DNA of 64,000 bases, taken from assembly GCA_026182355.1 (NCBI GenBank), contig JAPFBL010000048.1, positions 310,001 through 374,000 on the forward strand. The letters run 5' to 3'. Shown piece after piece: positions 54,782 through 64,000 of this stretch (position 1 is its first letter; each line of letters begins with the position of its first letter). The stretch is from Hermatobates lingyangjiaoensis (lineage: Eukaryota > Arthropoda > Insecta > Hemiptera > Hermatobatidae). A program made the translations under genes and the position numbers. The notes under the pieces were generated by a model. That model was given only the letters and a program-made list of their open reading frames with translations. It searched no databases and was not told the DNA's origin.

Positions 54782-57700
54782 CTGAAATTTTTTTAAATAA
54801 GTCAATAAATCATCTTTAAAACAACATATATTCATAAATTAACTAGTTACATTTTAAAATAATTATAATTAACAGTTTTTTAAGCATAGAGTATTAAAAT
54901 TCTAGGAACAAATTTTTAATAAAGAGATAGAATTAATAAAAAAAAAGTTGATAGAAGCTAGCGTTTTTTATTCAATTTTAATTTTCTATATTAAAATTAA
55001 CACAGTACTAGTAGTAACAAAATTACATTTGTAGGAACTACTCAATTACTTCCAAATCCAATTTATATTATTTAAATAATTCAATTTAACTTCCTGATGC
55101 AGAATTAATTAGAATGTCTTCTCTAACAAAAATCAAAGTTTTGTTACATTTAAGTTTTTGTTTACATTTTACCGCTTATCACACAGACAATGGAAGTTGT
55201 TTGAAAAAAATCATATTAAACTATTTTATTTAAATAACATACATTTGCGTTCTGATTATTTATCCTACACATTTCCAAAGATTATTATGAAGTTTAAACA
55301 AACCCCCACAACACATTTGCTTATGAAAGTTTTTGGAACCTATCTCACTGATACATTAAAAAAAAACACCTTTCAAAAGAAACTGTGTAAATTAAGAACA
55401 TATTTGAATTAATATTGAGAGGATATCAAGTAAACTAAGTTCAAAAACTCTTCAAGATAGGTCTGTCCAACCAGATCATAAATAAACAGTAACAATAAGA
55501 TTTTAATTACAGCTAACAACTGAAACACCTAATCGTTTTAGTTAAAACCTATTATAGATACATTTTGTGTTTGTGGTTTGACTGATTATCATTACACATT
55601 ATAAAACTAATCAATCCGAGCAAGGTCAGGTACACCAGATAGTATTTTATGTAATAAATTACTTTATACTACTTTAAAAGTTGTAAGTTAACTGAATTTT
55701 GTCATCTACAAAATATAAAAATATGGTATAAAATAAAATTACGTATACATCTTATTATATTTCAGTCTTCAGGAATGATATCTTAAATAGGAATGATACA
55801 TTAATCACAGTAAAGTAAGTCCGGATCAGTGTTGGCATGATGCGGAATTTCATGTAATGAAAATTCTTCATAAGTATAAAGACATACGATAAGAACCGTA
55901 CTGTAAAATCATGTTGCACTTCACCAGTTCCAAGACTGAGGCTTTGTACCAGTGTTAATGCGCCCGTTCTACTTCAAATGTAAAGGTTCGTCAAGCCACC
56001 TCAGAAAGTAAATGCAAGTCTGTTCAGTTAGAGGTTTTTTCGTGGTCATATACTTGTACCAGGAGTTGTGGAGTAAGGGATTTGAGGATCAGCTCCCTTG
56101 AAGCAATTTTAGATGTCTAAAGACTTTTTTTTATTATTGCTTGTCAGATGCTTATAGTATTGCTCCATTGTTTTCAGTCTTAAATCACTCTGCATCTACT
56201 TGTTTCTAGAGTAAAGAAGACTATGACATCTGCACATTTGTTCAGTACAGTTCGGAGATGAACCACTATAACATATTCGTATGGTGTAGTTGTTACAACC
56301 ATCTTATAGAGGAGCTCCTTTACGACTGGGGAGTATTCACAAACTTAAAGATTGGGTAGAGCAATAGCCATTTTATATTTATTCCTTAAATTCACTCTTC
56401 AGATTAGTCTACTATCAAAATGACTAGCAGACAGCGTTCATATTCCCATCATTGATATTTCTGTACTAATGAAAACGGTTAGAGGAAAGTTAGGAATACC
56501 CACGTTGAACCTCACAAATCGACTATAGTTTGATTACTATTCCGTAAATTAATCACTTATTTTGAAATTTGATATTTAATAAGATTAAGGTAAACTTGTC
56601 GACAAGTGGCTGCCATTGGAACTTAATAGATGTACTTTTTAGTATTATATTACTCTTTGGAATAATCCAAATTCCTGAGATTTTTCTCAGGAAAAATAGA
56701 AAGTAATAAAATAGAAAGAATGAAAAAAAGTAAAGACACTAGAAAACCAGCAGTAAAGAAAAATAAACTAAGTACTTTTATTTAAAATACTTTTTCATGT
56801 GCAATTTCAACCAAAAACAAAAGGTACATCCTCAAAGAAAACACTATATACCTAACAAGATTTATCAAACTGGGATTTTTAATCAAAATTGTTAATCAAA
56901 ATAAAATTAATCCAACTAATCATATAAATTCAGATATCTCTCTAAAAATAGTCTCAGGGGGCATCAAACCTTTAAGTCTGTTAAAATTTCAAAATCAATG
57001 TTTTACATTATGACTTGAGATACAGTAAAGTAAAAAAGACAGTACACAAGAGGTGAAAGCCAGCAGCTCTCATATATTTCGGTGTACCTAGTAATGTCGC
57101 ATACTCCTACCTTAAATTATTTCGAGCACAATTGAAATCTCCTGCCCAAAACGGTTGACATCTCACGTTCGATCACTCTTTCAGTATCTGTAAATTTTAG
57201 TGTTACTATTTAACTTTCATGAGTGATCTAATCGTTGAAGTTCTATTAATAACATAAATAGTTTGGAATTTGAATCCAGGAAATGACATTAATTTTTTTC
57301 AAGTACGGAATGAAACATCAAATCTTCTGAACACCATTCCTCGGAGGGACATAATATATTACTGTAGAGGGGATTAATTAAGTTTTCATAAATTAAATAT
57401 AACCCACTAAGAAACAATTTTTTTTGTCTGATAATTTTGCGTAAAATTTACAATTGATGATTAATTATCTGAAATAGTACCTCTAAATATTTTTTTCAAA
57501 TTTTTCATTTTTTTAATGAAGTCTTATTTAGGGATTGTGGTACTGCAGAGTTGAGTCAACACATGAGACGGAATCATCTTTTAATTTGAATAACAATCAT
57601 TGTTGCAAGGTATACTCAGGAAATATAATAGAGGCTTTAAAGGAAATTCTAACTGCTTTATCTGAAACTATTAGGATCTAGTATTACAATATCTCCTTAA

Positions 57701-57954
57701 TTAAAGCTAGGAAAAAAAAAGCGAAACTGAGACAATGGTATGTGATACTTACTAGAAGGTAGGAACAAAACATCCTGTTAACACAGATGTCTTATAAATA
57801 AAAAAGAACAAAAATTGACATCGCCATTTGGGGTCTATGGTACTTAATTCGTTAAGGCGTCTAATACAGAATCATCTGGGTTATGAAGAATCATATGAGT
57901 ATCATGAAGACTTTATACCATACTACCACCTCATCTATTTTTTTTGTAGAGGGT
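54782..57954. other. Intron of the unidentified gene
   Basis: AT-rich intron without recognised repeats. Patches near 55800-56340 are somewhat GC-richer but show no exon with matching phase. The ORF at 55158-55412 (+) is not supported. Confidence 0.5.
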
Positions 57955-58215
57955 TGAAGGACTGACAAAGTTAGCCCTCTGATGCTGATTTCTCGAGGGA
58001 ATAATGGAAGTCTAATTTTGCTTATCTCAAGTTTATCTAGAGTAGGGATATTTAACGAGTACCTGACATCATACAGGCTAGGAATAGACGGTTTAACGTC
58101 CTTACCGAGGGACGACGTGATCACATGTATTGATCTCTCAGGTGAATAAATCGAATGCCAAAGTGGGTTTCGAATCCAGGACCTACCAGCTCGGAGGCGA
58201 GCACGTTGTCTTTTA
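57955..58215 (-). mobile_element. tRNA-derived SINE, divergent copy
   Basis: Minus orientation. It shares the order of the other copies: GTGAATAAATCGAATGCC, GAGGGACGACGTGATCAC, GGTTTAACGTCCTTACC, ACGAGTACCTGACATCATAC, and a decayed head near 58215-58150 with box-B-like GATTCGAAACCC. It sits in the first intron of the unidentified gene. The minus ORF here is not a gene. Confidence 0.75.
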
Positions 58216-58990
58216 AATGTCTTCCTCTCATTCCTTCTACAAGGTAGGATTAGGGGTGCACTCATGATTTACCTTTGAAAGTAGTCCCTTTATGAAGGGC
58301 TTGAAGAGAAGGGAGAGACCAGCCCCATCATTACCACTAATCAGTTCTAGCATGCTGCCAGTCCAGTGGCAGGGTCTTTGCTTAAATTTTTCTACATATT
58401 GGGCACTCAACGCTTCCCTAATGACAATTATGATTCCAGGACCAAAATACTGTAATGATATGATTTATTAATTGCAAGTACGAATGTTTCTTCAGCGCCC
58501 AACCTTGAAGAAGCTTATGTGTGGTTCATCCTTTATTCTCAGTTAAACCATGGAGGAGCCACATTACCACAGACTCCAATGGCACATAGTGCTAACAGGA
58601 TAAGCCGGATTCAACATGGCTATGGCTGATAGCAAACATGTTTTCTTTTACCGTAAAAATTAAAATATACAACCACGTTGATCACATAAATTAAATGAGA
58701 GATAATAATTCACATAAAATAAAATACGACTTATACAAATGGTCATCAATGTCAGACCTATTTCACAACCATAATCTTATTTTCAATATGAATAATCTAT
58801 GGTGCACTTCAAAATGAAATTAATAATGTTCAACTGTTCATCAATAATAAGTTAAAACTTAAAGTTTAAAGATAAGGTTCAATTAATTAAGATATTCTTT
58901 AAATCAGTCGTGGTTGAAACATTGGATTGAAGAATGAAAGCCACACTGAGACAATATCAACGGCTATTTTGATAATTTGTTAGACGTTAC
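58216..58990. other. Intron of the unidentified gene
   Basis: GC-richer, possibly old repeat sequence at 58260-58640, of no family that I recognise. The remainder is AT-rich. Confidence 0.5.
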
Positions 58991-59134
58991 CTTCATTTTA
59001 GGTATTGAAGAAGGTTTTCGACTCATTTGATCCAGCAGACGTGCCATATCCTCATGACTGAGTACTTTGCCCTTTGACTCCATAATGCTTCGCATTATTC
59101 GTTCTATCACAATCTTCATCTCCTTTTCATCCAT
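58991..59134 (-). CDS. Unidentified gene, exon 1 with start codon
   Basis: 48 codons from ATG at 59134 (good context, TTAGCCATGG) to donor ATGAAG|GTAACG at 58991, phase 0. It encodes MDEKEMKIVIERIMRSIMES, KGKVLSHEDMARLLDQMSRK, PSSIPKMK: charged, helical, without signal peptide or membrane segment, so an intracellular protein. With exons 2 and 3 the known N-terminus is 117 residues. The three exons were found by splice phase and protein-like composition; I do not recognise the product. Confidence 0.75.
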
Positions 59135-59780
59135 GGCTAAACACAGCTTTAACTCTTTTCTAATAAACGTTTGTGTTTAGACAAAAACACAAACAATGTT
59201 TCTATGGAAACAAATAACTGTTTCCATATTTCTAGCTCAAATTAAACCGAAATATATTATTGTAGCTAATCTAATAACAAAGAAATTTAAGAACTGTAAA
59301 CAATTTATGTTTTAACAGCAACGAAGTATGAAATTATAAATAATGTCATGTACCTAGAATTACGAATCGTATAATTATCAATGTGTTTAAACTTTCTGAC
59401 AAAAACTAACCAGAATATTAAACAATGAACAAGAAATAATAATATAGAAGCTCTATCATAAAATAGATCACTGGCCTAGTGAAATTAATATCCTCGGTTA
59501 CCAATTTATTTCTATATCAGTACAAAAAAAATCTAGGAGAAAGAGACATAACAACTGGTTACACGAGACAATTGTTCAATTTATTTCTAGGTTAAGATTG
59601 AACAAGAAAGAACTAAAAAACGTATTACTTAATACTCCCATCATTTTTTAATAGCTAAATCGACAGTATATTAAACTGTTATTGTTTTATACATTTCTGA
59701 AAAATTAATTTGAAACCAGGTGTTACTTAAATTCATCGAATAAGTGTGTATCTCTATCTTGTGTAGTAAGTATATATTCA
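59135..59780. other. 5' flank of the unidentified gene
   Basis: A small dyad (GTTTGTGTTTAGAC / ACAAACAATGTTTCTATGG region, 59165-59225) lies just upstream of the start. A 5' UTR and promoter should lie here, but no motif can be called. Confidence 0.4.
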
Positions 59781-59972
59781 TATCTATAGAATAGGTGTGT
59801 TCTCTAATCGGGGTTCGGTCAATTTTCCAGGATAAAAAATCAAACTCGTTGCCAAACTCTCTGGCAACGAGAGTTTGATTTTTTATCCTGGAAAATTGAC
59901 CGAACCCCGATTAGAGAACACACCTATTCTATAAAACGGTCGATATATTATTGAATCTGTCATATCTATAGA
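59781..59972. repeat. Near-perfect palindrome, ~68-bp arms
   Basis: 59785-59850 and 59866-59933 are reverse complements (TATAGAATAGGTGTGTTCTC; TCGGGGTTCGGTCAATTTTC; CAGGATAAAAAATCAAACTC), with a ~10-bp centre and a 2-bp length difference. The direct repeat CATATCTATAGA lies at the left edge (59779-59790) and again, with one extra divergence, at 59961-59972, suggesting an insertion with target duplication. No hammerhead-like core and no ORF. Confidence 0.88.
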
Positions 59973-60644
59973 GTAAGAGAGTCACTAACTTGGGTTAACA
60001 AACTAATCACGTGTAACTAAAAAAGTGTGAAAGTGTGATTTAGATTATCTGAACCATCTATGCCTAGTTTCGTTAACAAAACCAGATCAATTAAGAATTA
60101 TAATTAATACAGATTTCATTTCCTTTCTATTCCTATTCAGTGATCTGCTGTCTATACACAGGAAATAAAATAAAAAAAACAAATGGTCTATAATTCTATA
60201 AAAGGACAAAATTCTTTTAAAATCCAACATTCTAAAATATGAAATGACATATTTGTTCATTCAAATAATATATTCGTTTTCTACGAAAAAAATCGAAAGA
60301 AAGTATACAACCATCTCTACAATTAGTGTGACATTTACAATACAGAATTTCTGGAGTATTTTATCTATGAGACTCCACTTTATAATTTAAAGTTATATTT
60401 ATAATGAATTCTGTAATGAAATATTCGTTTTTTGATTCTTTTAAAATTAAGTTTCCAAAATTTTTAGTTCGTTTTTTTAATATATAATTAATTAAACAAT
60501 ATTTTCCGTTATATTTTTCCCTTTAAACCAGACCACCCATGTATTTTTGTTCAAATATAAAGAAATTTATTTGAATTTAAAATAAATGTTCAATAAAAAT
60601 ATTGTAGATAAACAAATAATCCGTTAACATTTAACACATTTATA

Positions 60645-60765
60645 AAAAGTTTTCACATAAACACGTGAAATAACAATAAATGATCAAACCACAATAAGAA
60701 ATGGGAAAACAAGACTAAGATCTTTCAACCGTAACAAGCGGTCTTCGTCAGAGTCAAAAACACAT
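60645..60765 (-). mobile_element. Solo PLE family-1 3' terminus
   Basis: TTTTCACATAAACACGTGAAATAAC ... AATGATCAAACCACAATAAG ... TTTCAACCGTAACAAGCGGTC through GTCAGAGTCAAAAAC, the family-1 end in minus orientation including hairpin and hammerhead-like motif. It ends abruptly at about 60762, so it is a ~115-bp copy with no coding sequence. Confidence 0.88.
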
Positions 60766-60884
60766 TTAGTGTGTTACTATCATTTATCGAAGTTATCAGA
60801 ATAACTACCTAAATAAAATTTACCATAGTCGCTATCTAAAAGTATATATTGTTGTAAGTATAATTTTTGGAGGCATAGGTATTC

Positions 60885-61010
60885 TCAAAACTGCTGTCTG
60901 CCGTTAGACCGTCTTCTGATGCCATCATAGTTCATGGGCTGCTGCTGTTGTTTTCTGTCAAGTTGCTCTTGATGAACTACATCCCAAAACAGTCCACCAT
61001 CAACAACAAC
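60885..61010 (-). CDS. Candidate terminal exon of an unidentified gene
   Basis: From acceptor TTATTTTTTGAAAG|GTTG at 61010 to a stop at 60885, 42 codons including the stop, phase 0. It encodes VVVDGGLFWDVVHQEQLDRK, QQQQPMNYDGIRRRSNGRQQ, F. The pyrimidine-rich acceptor, the compositionally sensible protein and the higher GC than neighbours argue for a real 3' exon. Upstream exons would lie to the right (above 61010), but none is clearly seen. The product is unrecognised. Confidence 0.5.
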   Translation of the reverse strand, partial: VVVDGGLFWDVVHQEQLDRKQQQQPMNYDGIRRRSNGRQQF

Positions 61011-62356
61011 CTTTCAAAAAATAACATATCCAACCTCTGTGGACTAACAAAATCATGTACATAATTAACAGTTATAAATTCTGGTAGGAATTAAAATAAA
61101 ACTAATAAAAAAACATTTTATTTTAACTTTTAAAAAAGAAGAAATTCGGTAACAAACAATAAAAAGTAACAAGCAGTTTTTTTATTAATAGTTCGAAACA
61201 TAAGAAGAAGTGAAAAACAAAAATGGCACATAGTACAAAACAATTCAAAAGAACACATCCATTAACAAACTTAACATCTTTTTAAAAAAAATTACATTAT
61301 AACAAGCGTAGTAAAAATGTTTAATAAGTTTTTTTTTATATTCAACTAGTATAAAAAAATAATTACGATATAGAGTTCAAGAATATTGACCACACTATCA
61401 ACAAACATACGGTATTTATGTGATCATTTAGCGAGTCACCAAGTATACAGTGTCAATTTAATAGTAAAGCAAAGTATATTTCTTAAAGAAATTTTTGCGA
61501 GTGGCCTATACGTCAGATATAATCTACAATGTGCAAGTTCTAGTCATAGAACTTATATACTGATTTTAATTATGAATTACATTGTTCTTGCAATTTTATG
61601 ACATAATTTACAGTGACATAAACCAATTTTAACAATATTATATATTTATGTTATAGGAACAAGTGCTAAATGTAAATAAAAGTATTACAATTTAAGGGAT
61701 ACTTAGTTGATACTGTAGTAATTTAATTTCCAAAGCAAATGGAATTAGGAGAATTTTATAGATAATTGTAAGAACATTTAGAACACAAGAGACATGTTTG
61801 TATGTAATACCTTTTAGATCTTTCTTTTGAATCCACTAGGATTCTAACCTAAAGACCAGCAATTCAAATCATATTCTGGTCCTTTTTTCTCATTTTTCAA
61901 GTGCACATCACACGCTTAAGTAGCGCCCAATATAATTTATCTCTTTGACATTTATGTAAAGAGGTGTGCTGATTTAATTTACTTTTACAAAATAAATATA
62001 CCCGAATAAATTGAATCTTACTCTCTTTTAGTTCACAAGTTGTCAACAATTTTAATATAATTGTGAAAACGAAGTTAATTAAAGAAAAAGCGAGTACTTT
62101 ATACTTCAGATCTAAAATTTAAATTTAATTAAAGCTGAATCATCTTGATTAAATAGAGTCATGTCTGGATTTCAACACCTTATTAATATGCATGAAATGC
62201 GAAATTCAGAAGCACTAAATGCTCTTTCAATACACTTTTAAAAATATAGTTTTAAATTGTGATTAAATGCAATATATCCAATAACAATTTTATGAAATAA
62301 AACTTTCTCTAGTGTTTGAGACTATCAATTTTCGAAGTATATTTTTTTGTTAGTTA
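61011..62356. other. Non-coding AT-rich sequence
   Basis: No supported feature. Presumed intron if the 60885-61010 exon is real. Confidence 0.5.
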
Positions 62357-62652
62357 ATGACCGAACGAAATGTCTTTTTTTATGAGGTGGACGGTGTGGG
62401 TCCGATGAAGTCAAGTTATGGTGGTCCTCAGAGTTCTGTTCGTTATTACTCATGTAAAGAAGACCATAAGTGGAGAAATCCTCTTGACAGAACCACTGCT
62501 GTCCATAAGCCAATATTACTCTCCCTCAGATTACCAAACTGTCGACATGGAACATTCGTTCCTCTACCCTGAGATTCGTTTGATCTATTGAAGGTTGTTT
62601 CTTCTATACCTCCTGTTGAGTTTCTTCTTATAAACAAGGAGACCATTGTCAT
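62357..62652. other. Higher-complexity block with overlapping ORFs, unassigned
   Basis: GC-richer than its surroundings, with open frames on both strands: minus 62446-62652 and minus 62325-62513 (YGQQWFCQEDFSTYGLLYMS, DHHNLTSSDPHRPPHKKRHF), plus 62357-62572. The second minus frame looks most protein-like and could be an exon beginning after TTATGGACAG (62493), but its 3' limit is unclear. It could belong to the same gene as 60885-61010. No family recognised. Confidence 0.3.
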
Positions 62653-62769
62653 CTTATAGAATTAGCAAAGAGCTCACATTAACTAAATAAATAAGATTAT
62701 TGACAATAAAATTGAGTCTCACATTTTAGTGACTTCTTAAGTTCACAGTTGTTTTTATAAGGTTCAGGG

Positions 62770-62880
62770 TAAGTTGATGCTTAATCTTCCTTTATTACAT
62801 CTGACACGGAGGAAAAAACTGGGCGAGTTGTGTTGTGAGTCGAGTTTGACTTGGACTATTATCGGCGGAAAGCTGTTCGT
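62770..62880 (-). other. Possible short exon or repeat, unassigned
   Basis: Minus frame LSADNSPSQTRLTTQLAQFF, PPCQM then stop, after a possible acceptor TTTACGAACAG|CTTTCC near 62877. A second frame and a plus-strand frame are open too, so coding status is unresolved. Confidence 0.2.
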
Positions 62881-62976
62881 AAATTTATTACTAACTGTTA
62901 GATTGGGACTACAGTGGTATTTCTTTGAAGTAGTAAGAATACGCAATAGTTTCATCCCATAAAGAGAACATTTCAT

Positions 62977-63404
62977 TTGGTCATAAAACCAATTAATACA
63001 ACAGACTCCAGACTATTGACATAACAAATAGAATGCATATACAATTTATATATATAAAATAAAGAAAATATCTGTTTTCTATAGAAATGAGGATAACATT
63101 TAAAGAAGTTAGAAATTTGCAATATGTTAAATTATAGATGAGTTTTAAAAAAATTATGGGGCACTCAAACTTGCTATAAAAGAAAATATTCTGAATTACA
63201 AAACAGTTTATGCTCATGTCTAACACTAAACTTTGAAATAACCCATAACCCTATATTATAACACACATGAAAACGAGGCTGAGTTTTGGAGATAAAGTCA
63301 ACGTTTTAATGAAAAAAAAAACAACTTCTATTTGAAGTACTGATTCATTTTTATTACTCCAAACACTAGACTGAATATACTAGTTTATGAAAATAGTGGA
63401 ACCT
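62977..63404. other. Non-coding AT-rich sequence
   Basis: No feature supported. Confidence 0.5.
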
Positions 63405-63600
63405 GAAAATAACATCGTAAACCGAGTTCCTGACATCGTAAACGATCCGGACTTTAGACTCAACGAGGGAAGGCAGCACAATCGGTTGTCCCGTTTTTAT
63501 TTCACTTGAAGAAGTGAACGTAATTGCTAGATTACAACGCCTGAACTTTTGGTACTAGCACAAAACCCGGTAACCACTAAACCACAGATCACTTACCTCT
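63405..63600 (-). mobile_element. tRNA-derived SINE, highly divergent copy
   Basis: Minus orientation. The head GTGGTTTAGTGGTTACCGGG (a box-A-like region) lies near 63588, and the body GTTTACGATGTCAGGAACTC, CCCTCGTTGAGTC and TGTGCTGCCTTCCCTCG parallels the better copies (CTGACATCGTAC; TAACGTCCTTCTCCGAGGG). Box B is lost. Confidence 0.55.
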
Positions 63601-64000
63601 TCGGAAATAATTACGCAGTTAATAATTTACCGCAGTTTCCATTCCTCGACTAAACAGTCTTGTTTTAAAGATGGATGTAAACATGATATCTAGTAGGGTT
63701 ATTTCAAAACTTTTAACTAAAGTCGAAATAGTTATGTGCATGAGCGTCAAAAATTTAGTTGATTAACTACACTCGAAGAGACTAATTTGAACAAATAAAA
63801 ATACAATAAAAATCAATTTTAGTGAAGTAAAAATATAATAACAAATAGTTCAATTTGGAACATAAAACATTACCATCTATAAAACATAAAAAAAATTTCC
63901 TAGGTCATTAGTTCATTTTATAGCTCATATAACCATGTAAGACTAATAAATGGGTCAAAATTCATAATTTTTATGAATTTAACAATTTTTCATAATTGAC
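63601..64000. other. Non-coding AT-rich sequence
   Basis: No feature supported up to the end of the window. Confidence 0.5.

Noticed and set aside
57891..58265. 124-residue minus ORF
   Set aside because: Spans a divergent SINE; no splice sites or family motif.

Overview
The window is AT-rich, repeat-dense genomic DNA of an animal. Protein-coding exons are short, GT/AG-bounded and separated by kilobase introns. The rest is dominated by eukaryotic transposons: Penelope-like elements (PLEs), Helitron, hAT-type elements, a tRNA-derived SINE and a non-LTR fragment. This mix points to an invertebrate. An arthropod or chelicerate is my low-confidence guess, and the sequence alone does not fix the species.

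Host genes, all on the minus strand. (1) A CNNM/ancient-conserved-domain metal transport gene has clear exons at 2574-3245 (DUF21 membrane domain) and 5606-5873 (extracellular domain). A signal-peptide exon at 36086-36597 encodes a second, similar extracellular domain and is phase-compatible with the 5873 acceptor, so all three may form one gene with a 30 kb first intron. (2) An unidentified gene has three phase-0 exons at 58991-59134, 54695-54781 and 54151-54270. (3) A candidate terminal exon of another gene lies at 60885-61010. A GC-richer unassigned ORF lies at 10699-11112.

Repeats by region. 0.5-1.6 kb: broken PLE. 9.75-10.67 kb: MITE plus a 43-bp minisatellite. 15.4-16.0 kb: hAT-like element. 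16.0-19.1 kb: PLE pieces including a tail-out palindrome. 20.2-20.75 kb: SINE and a degenerate minisatellite. 23.3-33.5 kb: a dense PLE cluster with a nearly complete RT/GIY-YIG copy, a 3.7 kb palindrome of a second family, and several small foldbacks. 38.0-38.5 and 46.3-46.6 kb: a shared ~120-bp tandem repeat. 39.2-39.5 kb: foldback. 41.0-41.7 kb: PLE remnants. 42.0-43.2 kb: hAT-like element with a perfect 8-bp target duplication. 44.4-49.0 kb: Helitron remnants in both orientations. 49.8-50.1 kb: another TIR element. 50.7-50.9 kb: PLE foldback. 51.8-52.4 kb: SINE split by a foldback element with a 14-bp target duplication. 59.8-59.9 kb: palindrome. 60.6-60.8 kb: PLE terminus.

The most interesting theme is the PLE material. 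Nearly every copy is a 'tail-out' inverted pair: two 5'-truncated copies joined head to head, 3' ends outward, usually running into (TA)n. The termini carry short motifs matching the minimal hammerhead ribozyme core (CUGANGA ... GAAA ... NUH with pairing flanks), seen in at least five unrelated-looking sequence families here. PLE hammerheads are known. The uniform tail-out architecture, and the small foldbacks with a hammerhead near the centre and no protein, deserve a closer look.
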